Shown: piece after piece, positions 40,846 through 52,455 of the stretch
How positions within the stretch are numbered: the first letter of the stretch is position 1
Layout of the letters: each line of letters begins with the position of its first letter
NCBI RefSeq assembly: GCF_963678635.1
Contig: NC_087066.1
Coordinates: forward strand, 61,288,875-61,352,874
Source of the DNA: Symsagittifera roscoffensis
Taxonomy: Eukaryota; Xenacoelomorpha; Acoela; Convolutidae
DNA: 64,000 nucleotides
Direction: 5' to 3'
Position numbers and translations under genes: made by a program
Notes under the pieces: generated by a model
The model's input: the letters and a program-made list of their open reading frames with translations, nothing else
Database searches by the model: none
Told to the model about the DNA's origin: nothing

Positions 40846-41876
40846 TGTCGAGTATAAGCCCGAGTGAAGAACAAACGGGTTCGAAAGCCAAGAAAAGCTG
40901 GAAGTCTTTGTACGATGAGCGCATGGCTTCACTGCGAACTGAAGGTCTATCTTCCAGCTATGACCATCCGGAGATAACCCATCCGGATGTGGATTTCACG
41001 CCGTGTCCAAGAAACGACATGAACAGGAAGGCGTTGTCCGCCTCGCCGACCAGGCCCAAGTCTGACGGGATAACAATGGGAGCATCGTCAACGTTCGACA
41101 GGTGGTTGATGTCGATGGGTAAGCAAAAAGGCGGCGCGCCATCAAGTACCAGGCTGCAACCGCAGTTGACCTCATCTTCTCTGGGTCTAACCCCGGCATT
41201 GGGGGCGGCTGGCGATATAAGTGACATGTTTGCTGGCGTAATGGCAGGCCTGGAAGAACTGCGACGGGACATGACTAAGAGAATAGATCGAGTCGAGGAG
41301 AGAGCTCACCAGGGTCAAGAGAAATTGCGAGATGAACTGACACATGTAATGTCGCAGGCGAGAGTCGATCAGGCTCAATTGATTCGCAACACCGATCAAT
41401 GCCTGGCGGAGAGCTTGGCTCAGGCGAACAAGGAGTTAGAAGAAAAAAAAGTTAGGATGACAAGAGAGATCGAGCGATTATTGAACGATCACGACAATAC
41501 CTATGCTCACACGATGACTAGCCTGGAAACAAGGTTAGATGCCAAATCTGACCTGCTGATGCGGAAGCTTGACGAAATCTTAAACGTTAGCAATCGGGAG
41601 GAGCGTTCCGCCCCAAGAGAGCGTTCACGCCAGGCAAATGTTGGAGATGGAGCACGCAGCTATGCCGGGGCCCAGCAAAGTTTGAGAACAAATTACGAAT
41701 CTAAGCACAAGGAGCGGTCCAGGGCAGCCCCATCGAGGCCAGGTTGGACAAACCCGGTCCCGCCGGAGGCAGATGCCACCCCGGAGAAAAGATTGCCCAC
41801 TGTGCCACAAGTCAGATCAGTGCCAGACCTGACTACGGTCTCACAGGACACAACGATGTATGCTTCGATGGTTTAG
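40842..41876 (+). CDS. Gypsy 1 gag, coiled-coil region
   Basis: 344 codons from MMSSISPSEEQTGSKAKK. Residues 130-250 form a long charged coiled coil (ELRRDMTKRIDRVEERAHQG ... LETRLDAKSDLLMRKLDEIL), matching the coiled coil of element 2 at 54142-54456. The C-terminal 90 residues are Arg/Ser/Pro-rich. It ends at 41876, and the capsid part resumes at about 41880 in another frame with PLNRSIETFITKLSKSTERG, so a frameshift separates the two halves. It would oligomerise gag. Confidence 0.6.
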   Translation: MMSSISPSEEQTGSKAKKSWKSLYDERMASLRTEGLSSSYDHPEITHPDVDFTPCPRNDMNRKALSASPTRPKSDGITMGASSTFDRWLMSMGKQKGGAPSSTRLQPQLTSSSLGLTPALGAAGDISDMFAGVMAGLEELRRDMTKRIDRVEERAHQGQEKLRDELTHVMSQARVDQAQLIRNTDQCLAESLAQANKELEEKKVRMTREIERLLNDHDNTYAHTMTSLETRLDAKSDLLMRKLDEILNVSNREERSAPRERSRQANVGDGARSYAGAQQSLRTNYESKHKERSRAAPSRPGWTNPVPPEADATPEKRLPTVPQVRSVPDLTTVSQDTTMYASMV

Positions 41877-42017
41877 CCTCTGAATAGATCGATCGAAACA
41901 TTCATCACCAAGCTCTCGAAGTCAACCGAGAGAGGGGAGAGGTCAAGAAGGACTCTCAAAAAGCCGAAATCATACAAAGACGAGTCAGACGGTTTCATCG
42001 ATACTTGGATAGAGTCG

Positions 42018-43409
42018 TTGAAGTGGCACTTTGAAGAAGAGAATCTCTCAAAGAAACAGGAATGCAGCGCGCTGACAAGCAACCTGGTGGATACCGCCCT
42101 AAATTGTGTGATGGCAAAAAGGGCCAATGAACGAGACAGCGCTCGCAAGATATTCGACATCCTGCTGAACCGTTTCGGCTCTGGAGTACAAGGGCACCAG
42201 GCTATGGTGAAGTTCGAGAAGAGGCGTCAAAGAGATGACGAATCCACAGACAAGTTTTTGGACGACCTTGAATTACTCAGAAGGAGAAGCAATCCCGATG
42301 AGAGAATATCGGAGCGGAACTTAGAGATTGCCTCGAAGTTCATGGATAGAGTAAAGAGTGACGAGCTGAAGACCAAGCTAGCCACACACTTCACCCTTTC
42401 GCTAGACCAAGTACCCACGCCCGATGATTTGCGTATGAAGTCTCGTGATTACTTGCTCATAAAGTCGAGGGCGCAAAACCGTTACAGCAATTATGGCAAC
42501 TACAGCGGAACAAACACTGGCGCGAACTCCAGTTGGTACAGACCTCGTGACGACATGGATAAGAGGAGGTCATGTGCAAATTGTGGCTCGATGGACCACC
42601 ATGTTTCCGCCTGTTCTGCTTACAAACTGAAAATGAAAGCGATAGGCTACTTTCTCGATGACGTTGATGCGACCGACGAGGACCACAAAGAGTACGTCAC
42701 AGGACTTATAATGAAGTATGGACCTAGGTGCTTCTTCTGCAATTTAAAGGGGCATTTCAAGTCGGATTGCATTCAATTTTGGGATGCAGTGGCGGATGCG
42801 AAACATCCCCGTCGTGAGGACGCGCTCTCAGGCGTCAAACCCAGACGAGCACGTCTGATGAACGAGGCTGAGTCTCGGAGGAAAGAAACGACACCAAGCA
42901 CCTTTACGACTAAGAAGGTGAAGACCTTGCCTAATGAGGTGGTAGCCTCGAGTCTGGAGGCAGAGTCGGCCGGCCGGCTCAAGGTGGATTATGGGTTAGC
43001 GGCGAGGACAGCGTTACAGAATGTTCAACAGAAACTAGCCACGAAGGAAGTTGAGCAATGGGTGAGGTCGGAACTGGAAAGCACAGATCTTCGGGAAAAG
43101 TTCGACATCCTGGGGAAAACAACGAAAGAAGAAGACAAGCAGGGACCCAGAGGGCCTGGACTAAAGCTAAATGTTATATCGGGTAAGACCTTTGGCAAGA
43201 CGAAAGAAGGAACGAAGATAATGTCAATTATCTCAGTCGCAGGACACCAGGTGGTCAAGAACTTGAGTGAACCATCCGAGATTACGCCGGTACACCTGGA
43301 AATTTATGCGGACTACCTGAGGGAGAAAGATCCCAAGTTGGACTCCAGGGCAGTTGGAGCGCTGCTCACGACAGGAGGTCCAAGGCTAATAAGAGTGGAT
43401 GGACATTAG
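42018..43409 (+). CDS. Gypsy 1 gag capsid and nucleocapsid with two CCHC knuckles
   Basis: 463 codons. The capsid-like helical region starts about WIESLKWHFEEENLSKKQEC and includes DKFLDDLELLRRRS. Two zinc knuckles follow: CANCGSMDHHVSAC and CFFCNLKGHFKSDC, both complete C-x2-C-x4-H-x4-C, separated by some 40 residues. Downstream is an acidic/basic linker and the beginning of the protease-adjacent region (SVAGHQVVKNLSEPSEITPV). The same order occurs in element 2, where both knuckles are damaged. This is the best-preserved gag in the window. It stops at 43409 through a nonsense or frame mutation before the protease. Confidence 0.8.
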   Translation: MKWHFEEENLSKKQECSALTSNLVDTALNCVMAKRANERDSARKIFDILLNRFGSGVQGHQAMVKFEKRRQRDDESTDKFLDDLELLRRRSNPDERISERNLEIASKFMDRVKSDELKTKLATHFTLSLDQVPTPDDLRMKSRDYLLIKSRAQNRYSNYGNYSGTNTGANSSWYRPRDDMDKRRSCANCGSMDHHVSACSAYKLKMKAIGYFLDDVDATDEDHKEYVTGLIMKYGPRCFFCNLKGHFKSDCIQFWDAVADAKHPRREDALSGVKPRRARLMNEAESRRKETTPSTFTTKKVKTLPNEVVASSLEAESAGRLKVDYGLAARTALQNVQQKLATKEVEQWVRSELESTDLREKFDILGKTTKEEDKQGPRGPGLKLNVISGKTFGKTKEGTKIMSIISVAGHQVVKNLSEPSEITPVHLEIYADYLREKDPKLDSRAVGALLTTGGPRLIRVDGH

Positions 43410-43439
43410 ATCGAAGTCCATGGCCCATATCTGATTCTG

Positions 43440-44171
43440 ATGAATGTGGATGGCATTAATATCTACATGAAGGCTCACGTGACTGATGCGAGTGATCAGG
43501 TAGGCCTGAGCTTCCTGATGGTGGAAAATTTGGACGAATCCGATCAATTCATCCTGGTAAGGGTTTTCATACGAAACTTTTATTTCACGATCGACCTCAA
43601 TGACGAGTTGATCAGGATCAAGGATCCTGAGAGGAAGTATGAAAAGAAACCTCTTAATAAGATCTGAATTAACCAGGCTAAGGTGCCGATTTTTCTGGAT
43701 CGAAAAGTGAGATTGAAACCAAACCAAGCCGTGGTAGCGACGTTTAGGATGAGGAATCTAAATGAACTCAGTAGTGACAGACAGGTGTGTCTGGTACCAA
43801 ATCCAAACAGTAAGAGCTCGGCTATTTTAGGAAGAAGTTTCTCACTCACGCAGAGCGGACTGTGTGTGAGTGTGTTGTTGAACACAGAAGCAACCACAGT
43901 GACAATACAGAGGGGAAGGAAACTTGGCTAAGCATTGCCTCTGAACACAGACTTTCAGAGTGTGCAGAACTTGAAGAAGTTTGACGTAACTAAATGTCCC
44001 TTGCACGCGAACCAGGAATGTATACTGAAGAGAATAAATGAATTAAAATCTTCTAGGAATTTGTTTTCAATGAAGTCGGAGACAGATGATGGGTTGTCTA
44101 ATGTTCGAATTTTCCTAAGAGACCAACAGAAACAGAGATGGCAGCAAATAAACTTGTCCTGCCCGAGATAG
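43440..44171 (+). pseudogene. Gypsy 1 protease remnant lacking the active site
   Basis: Fragments in three frames: 43440-43667 (ending DQFILVRVFIRNFYFTIDLN), 43683-43931 and 43935-44171 (KSETDDGLS, which in the last element leads into RT). Compared with 59967-60487, the part holding the DTGA catalytic motif is deleted, joining VTDASDQVG to LSFLMVENLDESD. The protease cannot work. From 43820 the sequence is repeated at 45855. Confidence 0.7.
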
Positions 44172-44445
44172 AACATCTGAAGGGTAAAATATCAGACCGA
44201 GAACTAGATTCGCTTAGGGCGGTGCTAAGTATATATATAAAGCTTAGTTGTTTATAACCAGTATCTCTTGGGAAAAAAAATCTTCTTCTACACCCTTGGT
44301 CCACCCTTGGACAAGAAATGAACGTAATTTTAAATCAACAAATATATCAATTGCTATTGAACGTCGGTTTAATATCTGTTCTGGTCTCGTGCATAAAAAA
44401 TCGGCGTGCAACAAATTGACCAATCCTATCTCGAAAGGTGGCCTT

Positions 44446-45508
44446 CCCGGACCGGAGTTCCATGGATAATAATCGATTATATTGAATTTTCGTGGTCTGT
44501 CTCAATAAATTTGGATAATAATAGATTATAATCGATTAAAAACGGATTATAATGAAACTATTTTTCTATTCAATAAAATCCGAATAGAATCGATTATAAT
44601 CGATTATAATCGATTATTTTTGGAAGAAAACGAAACTTGTTTTCGAGGCAAAATAATCCATTTTTAATCGATTATAATCGATTATAATGGATTTTTTCGA
44701 GGGGTTATTTATAAAATTTTTAATTTTGTTCAAAATTATTTCATTTCCCATTTAGTGCAGTTGCTACGTATTACGTTTCATGAAATGTTAAACTTCAGAA
44801 CAAAATTTATATTTTTTTTACTCTACTTTTTTAATTCATCGCAGTTTGTCTAGCACTTCATTCACTGTTTTCGCCCCCACCCTCCAGTTTACTGCCTCCT
44901 ACCCCCAGTTTACCTCCCCCCCCGTTAAGCCCCCAGTTTACTACCCCCACCCCCGCTTACTCCCCCTCCCACCATTACCTCCTCCCTTCCCCCCCCCCCC
45001 CCGATTTATTTACCCATCCCCCCCCCCCCAGGGGGGGGGGAGCTTGAGGGGACGAGGGGATGACGTTGAGACAAATGGGAGAAAATGGGAGAACATGAAG
45101 ATGAACACATTTAACCTGTTATTCTGATTCGTCTTAAATGTCTTAAATTATTCTTTGCTTTAACTGCATGTTTTTAGGAAAACTTAGTAATTTTACATTT
45201 TTAAACTTGCTTTTTTCTTCCAGACATAGAAAGAACTAAAAAATAGAATAGCCTAATTAACGAAATAAAATGGATTATAATGGATTTTCTTGACAAAATA
45301 ATTGATTATATTGAAGAAAAAAATGGATTATAATGGATTATAATGGATTATAATCGATTTTTATTTTTCAAAAAAATCGATTTTAATGACCACATAATCG
45401 ATTACGTGGTCTAAATTTGCCACAATAATGGATTATAATGGATTATATTGACAAAATTTCAGACAACATTTTTCCAATATAATCGATTATTATCCATGGA
45501 ACTCCGGT
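44446..45508. mobile_element. Non-coding terminal-inverted-repeat element
   Basis: 34-bp perfect inverted repeats at 44451-44484 and 45475-45508 (outer ends ACCGGAGTTCCATGG and its complement), with imperfect inverted similarity continuing inward. Both subterminal regions are arrays of ATAATCGATTATAATCGATT and ATAATGGATT variants. The centre (44870-45055) is strikingly C-rich. No transposase is present, so it would be a non-autonomous element. No convincing target duplication. A solo right end occurs at 46228. Confidence 0.75.
44870..45055. other. C-rich / G-quadruplex-prone tract
   Basis: Long runs of C (up to 14) alternating with short spacers and ending in a run of G. On the minus strand this gives many closely spaced G-runs. 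The frame translating it as Pro-rich protein is not a gene. Confidence 0.7.
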
Positions 45509-46590
45509 GCGGGTTCGGCTATGTCAAAAATGTTATTAAATAATTCATGTAATTATATACTTCTCTTGATTAGTAATACAACTGCATATTAACAGCAATC
45601 ATAAAAGCTGGTTATACAACTGTGGTATATGCAAGAAATGAACTAATTTTAAATCAAAGAATGTATCAGTTGCTAGTGTTTGTCGGTTTATTAAGTGCTC
45701 TGATCTCAAGCATAAAAAATCGGCGTACCACAAACTGACCAATCTTATTCGGAAACGGTGGCATTTGGCTCTGCCAAAAACGTAACAAGATAACTCATGC
45801 GTTGATTCTCTAGCCAGAGTTCTTGACTATGCTTCATACTTATTAATTTCATTAGGCTATTTTAGGAAGAAGTTTCTCACTCACGCAGAGCGGACTGTGT
45901 GTGAGTGTGTTGTTGAACACAGAAGCAACCACAGTGACAATACAGAGGGGAAGGAAACTTGGCTAAGCATTGCCTCTGAACACAGACTTTCAGAGTGTGC
46001 AGAACTTGAAGAAGTTTGACGTAACTAAATGTCCCTTGCACGCGAACCAGGAATGTATACTGAAGAGAATAAATGAATTAAAATCTTCTAGGAATTTGTT
46101 TTCAATGAAGTCGGAGACAGATGATGGGTTGTCTAATGTTCGAATTTTCCTAAGAGACCAACAGAAACAGAGATGGCAGCAAATAAACTTGTCCTGCCCG
46201 AGATAGAACATCTGAAGGGTAAAATATTATCCATGGAACTCCGGTGCGGGTTCGGCTATGTCAAAAATGTTATTAAATAATTCATGTAATTATATACTTC
46301 TCTTGATTAGTAATACAACTGCATATTAACAGCAATCATAAAAGCTGGTTATACAACTGTGGTATATGCAAGAAATGAACTAATTTTAAATCAAAGAATG
46401 TATCAGTTGCTAGTGTTTGTCGGTTTATTAAGTGCTCTGATCTCAAGCATAAAAAATCGGCGTACCACAAACTGACCAATCTTATTCGGAAACGGTGGCA
46501 TTTGGCTCTGCCAAAAACGTAACAAGATAATCATGCGTTGATTCTCTAGCCAGAGTTCTTGACTATGCTTCATACTTATTAATTTCATTA
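45491..46590. repeat. A-B-A' local duplication
   Basis: A is 45491-45854, B is 45855-46227, A' is 46228-46590. B is a 373-bp copy, without visible length change, of 43820-44192 from gypsy 1. A' differs from A by one base of length. The layout fits a tandem duplication of the whole 43820-45854 segment followed by loss of 44193-45490 from the second copy. Confidence 0.85.
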
Positions 46591-46654
46591 GAACTGAGCC
46601 TGGAAAACAGTCATACAAAAAAGACATAACTTTCGCATATCTTAACTGGAGATA

Positions 46655-47489
46655 ATGAATCAACTCTCACTCTCATTCGTTGCCATTCTATTCGCTGCTG
46701 TCTTTGTCTTTTTAATTGCTGATACTCAGGTGCCCCTGTCTAGAAGCTCTGACTGCAAGTCCACTTTTTATCAAACTTCCCGATAGCTAGAGGTCCGGCC
46801 GTGGTCACTACTAAGAGCAGTAGAATAGCAGGGGCAATTTCAGGAAAGTAGACACGGATTCCAAATTTTCGAACTCTAGCTTGGAGTAAAATTAAATGAA
46901 AATTTTTATTTCTTTCTAAAAGTGATATATAAGTATTTTCGATCAAAAGGACAGTACTTGCGAATGCTTTTACAAAAAATCTACTTTTACAGCACATTTC
47001 GTCAATGTTCCGATATACGTTTTCTTTTGGCGTCTGGATGGTTTCTGTAACAATTTTTAAATAGCAAAAACTCCCGGGAGTAAGAGCTGGCCAAGCTTGA
47101 ATGGCCAGACCTGGTTGGCCCAGAAAAGAAGCAACTTTGTCTTGAACGTTTTCAAGGAAGACTTCATGGATGAAAGAGGTACGTTTTTAAAATTATAAAT
47201 TTGAGTCTTGTTTCTTACAATTTGTTTGTTCATTTTTGCAATTCGAGGCACCTTGCTTTCTCCTAATTGTCCTCTCAAAAAAACCACCTTCGTGTCATAC
47301 AAATTTCAAGAGCATGTTTTTCGAAACATGCAAAAATCTTAGAAACAATTTATGCTTTTAGGTCTGCTCTGTTTGCCAAAATCAAAGACTAGCTGTATGG
47401 GTATGGAACTGGCCGACCAAAATGAGACCTTGTGCTATAACTGCAACCAAGCTAACGTTTATTCTAGCTGGGAACCTTTGTCATGCTAG
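46655..47489 (+). CDS. Candidate gene for a small secreted cysteine-rich protein (spliced)
   Basis: Exon 1: ATG at 46655 and a typical signal peptide (MNQLSLSFVAILFAAVFVFL), donor CAG|GTGCCC at 46730. Exon 2: 47065-47178 after acceptor TTTTTAAATAG, reading KSWPSLNGQTWLAQKRSNFV, with a strong donor GAG|GTACGT. Exon 3: from 47362 after TTTTAG, reading LLCLPKSKTSC then LCYNCNQANVYSS to a final Cys and TAG at 47487-47489. Exons 2 and 3 join in phase (G|GT). Exon 1 ends in phase 0 whereas exon 2 needs one carried base, so another small exon or a different donor is required. SWPSLNG recalls the start of potato-inhibitor-I proteins, but the remainder does not fit. Function unknown. Confidence 0.4.
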
Positions 47490-47593
47490 GGTGAAATCAA
47501 ATCTCATTGAAGCTAAGAACCGTGGAATTGGACTGTGAACTGATGTACTGGGTTGAATGGAGTTAAAATTTAAAAAAATCAATTTAATAAATT

Positions 47594-48502
47594 AAGTAAC
47601 AGTCGTCTACTTAAGTCACATATGACGTTAAAGAAAAATAGGCCCTATAACCATTGGCTCAAGATTCAGGGACACTATCTCTTGTGTTTTCCTACCTCAA
47701 ACGGTCGGAGCCAATTCGGTTCACTTGCGACATGAGACTAAAACCTTTGTTACAGCTTAAAGGCTACTACCAAAATGCCCCGCCCACTCTAGAAAACAAG
47801 AACGTCCCCATACTTGGGTCTCAAAATACCTAAAACACGCGAACGCCGTTAAAAACAGGGTCGGAACAATCCGTATAGTTACTTTTTATTAGACAGTGGA
47901 CCTTTGATCCATTTCAGATGGATCAACCTAAAACTCTCATTACCTCAACATAACAATATAAAACACATTCAAGAAGTTTAAATTAGGTACTCACATACCA
48001 GCACGCTCAAGAACTGGGAGTAATTAAGTTAGTAAACAACTCGAGAATTAAATAATGTAACTAAATGAGTTTAATGTTTGTTAGTTTCAATAACAGGAAC
48101 AAGTTTGAACTCTAGAGTATAGTTTCTCGTGAACCATTGGGACACTCAAGCTGTCCACCTTTCCATCGAAGGTTCACTCTAGTCCAGTTTGAATGATAAT
48201 CCAGTCGAGCAATAATAGTCCAATTCTCGGGAATACGCTTCCTTCTGTTTCAGATAGGACAGCTCTACTCTTGTTTTATTGTGACGGAAATTGCGAATGG
48301 CAATTTCCTACTGCTTTATCTGGCAACTTTCCCGCGATTGTTACTCGATCGTTCTGATTTCTCTTTTTCGGCTTTCAGTTATCGCGAGAAAATCGTGCAT
48401 GACAGGCTCCATTCGAATTTTTGAAAAATCAAATTTCACTCCAAAATTAAGCGTTCTTGTTTTTCTCAAGGTAAAACTTCCAAATATGACCGACTGGCAC
48501 AT
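47594..48502. repeat. Nested repeat of about 890 bp, copy 2
   Basis: Counterpart of 14493-15382, with small indels throughout. Here it is flanked by unrelated sequence on both sides, which supports it being a mobile or dispersed unit of its own. Confidence 0.65.
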
Positions 48503-48880
48503 ACTCCCCGGACTCAAGATCGATGTCCTCATCGCGTGCTGTCGTCTGCGAGTGAGCCCCCAGAATGTTTAGTGTTGCTCAAGATACAGAGCCAGTGGTC
48601 ATTTACAGAAGTTTGCAGCAGATTTAACTTTATCTACACCCCAAAATTCACAACCATGCAAAATTGTCACATTATCGCTATACAGCAATCAAAATCTGCA
48701 TACACCTGCAAGCTAATGATTAAATTGTTTTCGTCTTTTTCAAATAGAAAATTGTCATGCAGCATTTTGATTCATAAAATAGATATAGCCTATTAATAAC
48801 AATATTTTGGTTCATCAAAATTTTTTTCATGACCTCAGATTTCATCCGAGTTCACACTCAAGCCCCTTTCCTTTCCCCAC

Positions 48881-49637
48881 TCAAGGCTCAAGATTCCGAC
48901 ACTGAGCATCCTGCTCACTTCGTGCTCCTAGCCCTTGAGGTGCTGGGCCCTGATGCATTCGACACTGTAATCTGCCTGACCAGCTCTTCCTCATCTCGGA
49001 GCTGATCACGATCTCTTCCCAAGCTTTTAGTTGTTCGTAGGATTGCAACCATTCCCTCTGCTCTTGCAATCTCTTCGCCTGATTCGGCAAACCCTTCACT
49101 TCAGATTCCCTGTTCAAACAAAAAGAGTTATGCAAGCTCAAGCTCACGTTCTTCGCTAAGTCCTCCTTCAATTTTGACTCCCTCGCTTTGGTATTATCTC
49201 TAGACACCCTACCAACTCTCTTCCAACCCGTATTGATTGCATTACGATGGGTCAGCAAGGGTCTCTTGAAGTCTTCCGGCCCAATCTCAGCCAGGAACTG
49301 TCGATATTCTTTCTGATGTTTCTTCATATGATCCTTCGTCACCGCGTATAACCAAGACGTGAATGTCGCTCGAAACCATGGGAAGAATCTTATGCGGATC
49401 TACACGTTGCCTGACCTCCACAGGCATAGCGAATACTTTGCACGCAGTCTCAAACAACTCAAGCGTCCTGCTGTAATCAACAGCGTGTATCGATTCCGCT
49501 GTCGGTGCCTTCCACACCCGATTTTTCGTCACGCTTTCCTCCCGATGTAGTTTTACTTTTTTGCACCCCCTGAGGCAGAAGATTGCACACCTCAGAAGTT
49601 CCAAAATTATTTTTGTTCTTCTAAAATTTTGTGACAT
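48881..49637 (-). pseudogene. Unrecognised minus-strand coding remnant, two frames
   Basis: Two overlapping minus-strand frames: 49637-49287 (middle part DYSRTLELFETACKVFAMPV, VRQRVDPHKILPMVSSDIHV) and 49342-48881 (DHMKKHQKEYRQFLAEIGPE, then a Lys/Glu-rich helical stretch). The second picks up close to where the first turns into unrelated sequence, so one gene with a frameshift near 49335 is likely. The composition (charged, helical, no Cys clusters) could suit a retroelement gag or a structural protein. I do not recognise it. Confidence 0.35.
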
Positions 49638-49639
49638 TC

Positions 49640-50280
49640 GTTTTGTGGCATGTACAAAAATGCAAAGTCAGAATTCGAAATTTTATTGTGACATCGGAGT
49701 TAGAAGATTAACGGTTTTAACGAATGGAGGTCTTAATCGTTCATTTTGACAAACACGGAAGGGTTAATTTGGACTTTCATAATAATTTTTAAAAATTCGT
49801 TCAAAAAAAGACACGTGACAACGTCGAGATTTCGCACCAACTGAAACGGCGGAAACACAACAATTAGCCTCAGACTCAACAACAAGAGAACTCGTGAAGA
49901 AAATCAGTAAACGGAAATTGTGATCGAGATTGGAGAAAACTTTACGAGGACCAATCCGATTTGTAACGAATGTGCCGCTACAATCGTTACAATGCGAGTC
50001 GCGAGAACAAGGAAGGGTGTTGGGATGGCGTGTCCAGCCTTCCTGAAAGAAATGAGGACGTTATTTCCCCGGATTCCAGAATCCAGAGGGGTCTCGGGAG
50101 GGGAACTCAAACTGTATTTTATAAAATTTTAGCTTCCTGGAGATGTCCTGAGTTGAATTCATATAACATCTAAATTCATTTTCAGGTTATGAGAAGCTAG
50201 GAGTTAAGGGAAAGGGTTGATCCATCTTCGATGGAGATGATAGTTTTTATCTACTGAACAAAAACAATAGTAATATAATA
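49640..50280. other. No recognisable gene
   Basis: Short overlapping frames only (up to 70 codons). One plus-strand frame has CNECAATIV, a single CxxC without a partner. Nothing supported. Confidence 0.4.
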
Positions 50281-51930
50281 AATAAGTGGTAGCTCTGATT
50301 TTAGGATTGACCTCGTGGTCTGGGACTTCTGAGACCCAGCCATGAGCTCACTTTTTTTTGGCTTGTAATCAAGTTAATTGGAGCGTTCTGTTCGAAGCCG
50401 GAAACAGTAACGTTTTTTTATCGACCCCCGATGTTAGAAAAGACCACCAAAAGAACTGGCTTTGGCAGAGACGGTGAAAAGCATGTGGAGCTATGTTTAG
50501 ACGCTAGCCAGTCGTTTTAGTACCTAGCTTCATTTTCCGTCGATATGTACTTCCGGTAGTATGTTACATAGATGTTTTTATGGCGTTCCTGGGTGTTAAT
50601 CTTTTTTAACATCATGATCGGCAGAACCATTAACGAGCACTTTGCGCTGAGCGGAGGCTCACAACAAGACCCTAACTACCGGGGTGGAGGGATATTTTGG
50701 AACGCGGAAGTCTTCCGGATTCCCGTGAATAGTGTTTTAGTTTTTTAACCAAGTTAAGACCAAAAATTCACATACCAGGAAGGGTGGTGGGATTAGCCGT
50801 CCCGTCGTTCCCTGAGAGGTTTGTGACCAAAAACTTTTAAAAAGATACAGGAAACCAAACAAAAAGTAGTATAGTACCTAAAAGAATAACCGACAAACCA
50901 AAAACAGTAAAAAGCATAAAATCACCAGACGAGATGTGATCCGACCCTCCCGTTTGTTATTGTTAGAGATATTGTTGTTACAGGTATTTATATCAGTCAG
51001 GATTGTTACGATCAAATTTGTGGCCCGTTCCTGGTGCTTCTACTGTAGGGTTATTTGAGGAGTATTTAAGCACGTTAAAGCGAATTTGCGCTCAATCCGG
51101 AAGGGTCTGGGGATTAGAGAAGAAGACTGATCCGGCAAGCAGTGCAAGGTACATAAAAACATATATCAATCTGTGGGGGGCTCGACAGTGACTGCACTGA
51201 AGTGACCCTTCACCAAATTGCGAATTTCCGAGTTAAGCACCCTAATTCGGGTAATGAACAAACCCGGCGGGGTATAATATTACTAGTTATTCTATTTATA
51301 CAGCCTATATTAATACTCCTATAGTGTTTTTCAGTGAAAAACACAGCAAGCAGACCGGTTTTGAGGGTCAAAATAGCGATATTTTGATCCCCCCACAAAT
51401 CGCGATTAGTGAGATATCAATATTTTTTTAAACAAAAAAAGCGCAAAATTAGTGCGTTACATCTTAACTGTACTAGTTTAATAGATTGAACCAGTTAGGT
51501 TTAGTTCACAAGTGGTTGGAACTAATTGGGTACCAAAAACCGAATTTTTAAGATCTTTGAAAAAAACGAAACGCTACAAAATAAGAAAAATTTTTTGAAA
51601 TTTTTGAGTTGGGACAAAAAAAAATTGTTGTTCGGAAAACGTTCGCTAGTGAGTCAACAGATTTTAAAACCCGTTCGCCGATAACCTTCCGGGTTACAGT
51701 GAAATTGGACTTAAATTGTTCGATTTAGTGGATTCATCAATCCGGAAGGGTCCACAGAGCATTGTTTTTGGCAAACTTTTTCAGCTGGAACGTTTTAGAT
51801 CGTTTTTTTTTTTGCATTGAACTATGTTTTTTGAGCTTGAATCAATAATTTTTAGGTCGAGAAGATAAGAATTGCGAAAAAAATTAAGAGAGAAAAATTT
51901 TTGACTTTAGAAAAAAGACGTTTTGGTTAA
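50281..51930. repeat. Repeat related to 14.3-16.3 kb, uninterrupted version
   Basis: Matches 14271-14490 and 15390-16330 in order and orientation but lacks the 890-bp nested repeat found between them at the first locus. From about 51500 onward the similarity fades. It carries several tccggaagggtc motifs like those multiplied in the minisatellites downstream. No coding sequence recognised. Confidence 0.6.
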
Positions 51931-52139
51931 TGAAGACCGACTATGAGGAGACAGAAAACTTGAAGAGATATAACTTGAAAGACTGCCCGAATCATGCTGA
52001 TAAAGATAAAGTTTTAAAGAGAATTGATGAATTTATAGGGTCTAGGGACAGAAAATACACCCTTCCTAGTTAGTTCATACAGCATAATAGCATCGAAGAA
52101 CGTATCCGGAAGGGTCTCGCATGAATTTTTTAAAAGTCC

Positions 52140-52455
52140 CGCAAGAGCTATTTTTACAAACCCGGAGGTGCCCTTTTTTGCCAATCGGGATGATTCCTAT
52201 TTTGCCAATCCCGAGGTGTCCTTTTTTTGCCAATCCGGAGGGGTCCTATTTTTACCAATCCGGAGGGGTCCTGTTTTTGCCAATTCGGAAGGGTCCTACT
52301 TTTGCCAATCCGGAAGGGTCCCAATTTTGCCAATCCAGAAGGATTCTAATTTGGCCAATCCGGAGGGGTCCCAATTTTGCCAATCCGGAAAGGTCCCAAT
52401 TTTGCCAATCCTGAGGTGTCCCAACTTTGCCAATCCGGAAGGGTCCTTTTTTGTC
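52140..52455. repeat. CCAAT/CCGGAAG minisatellite, array 1
   Basis: About 11 copies of a 24-25-bp unit containing ttgccaatccggaagggtcc. It follows a pol fragment and a cccggag linker. Confidence 0.9.

Larger units (their letters stand above)
39600..44192 (+). mobile_element. Ty3/gypsy-type element 1 (5' part)
   Basis: Leader with two stem-loop modules, gag in several broken frames, and protease remnants, then loss of the rest of pol at 44192. Its leader (CCGATCGAGGGAAG, CTTTAAGACTAAG) resembles those of the copies at 52.7, 57.9 and 59.1 kb. The 5' part coincides with the right inverted repeat of the pPolB element. LTR boundaries (TG...CA), a primer-binding site and target duplications could not be fixed. 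Confidence 0.7.

Noticed and set aside
44846-45127. Proline-rich 93-codon frame
   Set aside because: It is a translation of C-runs in the core of the TIR element. No supporting signals.
47065-47178. Potato-inhibitor-I type protease inhibitor
   Set aside because: Only SWPSLNG fits. The conserved reactive loop and the C-terminal RVRVFV strand are not present in the downstream exon.
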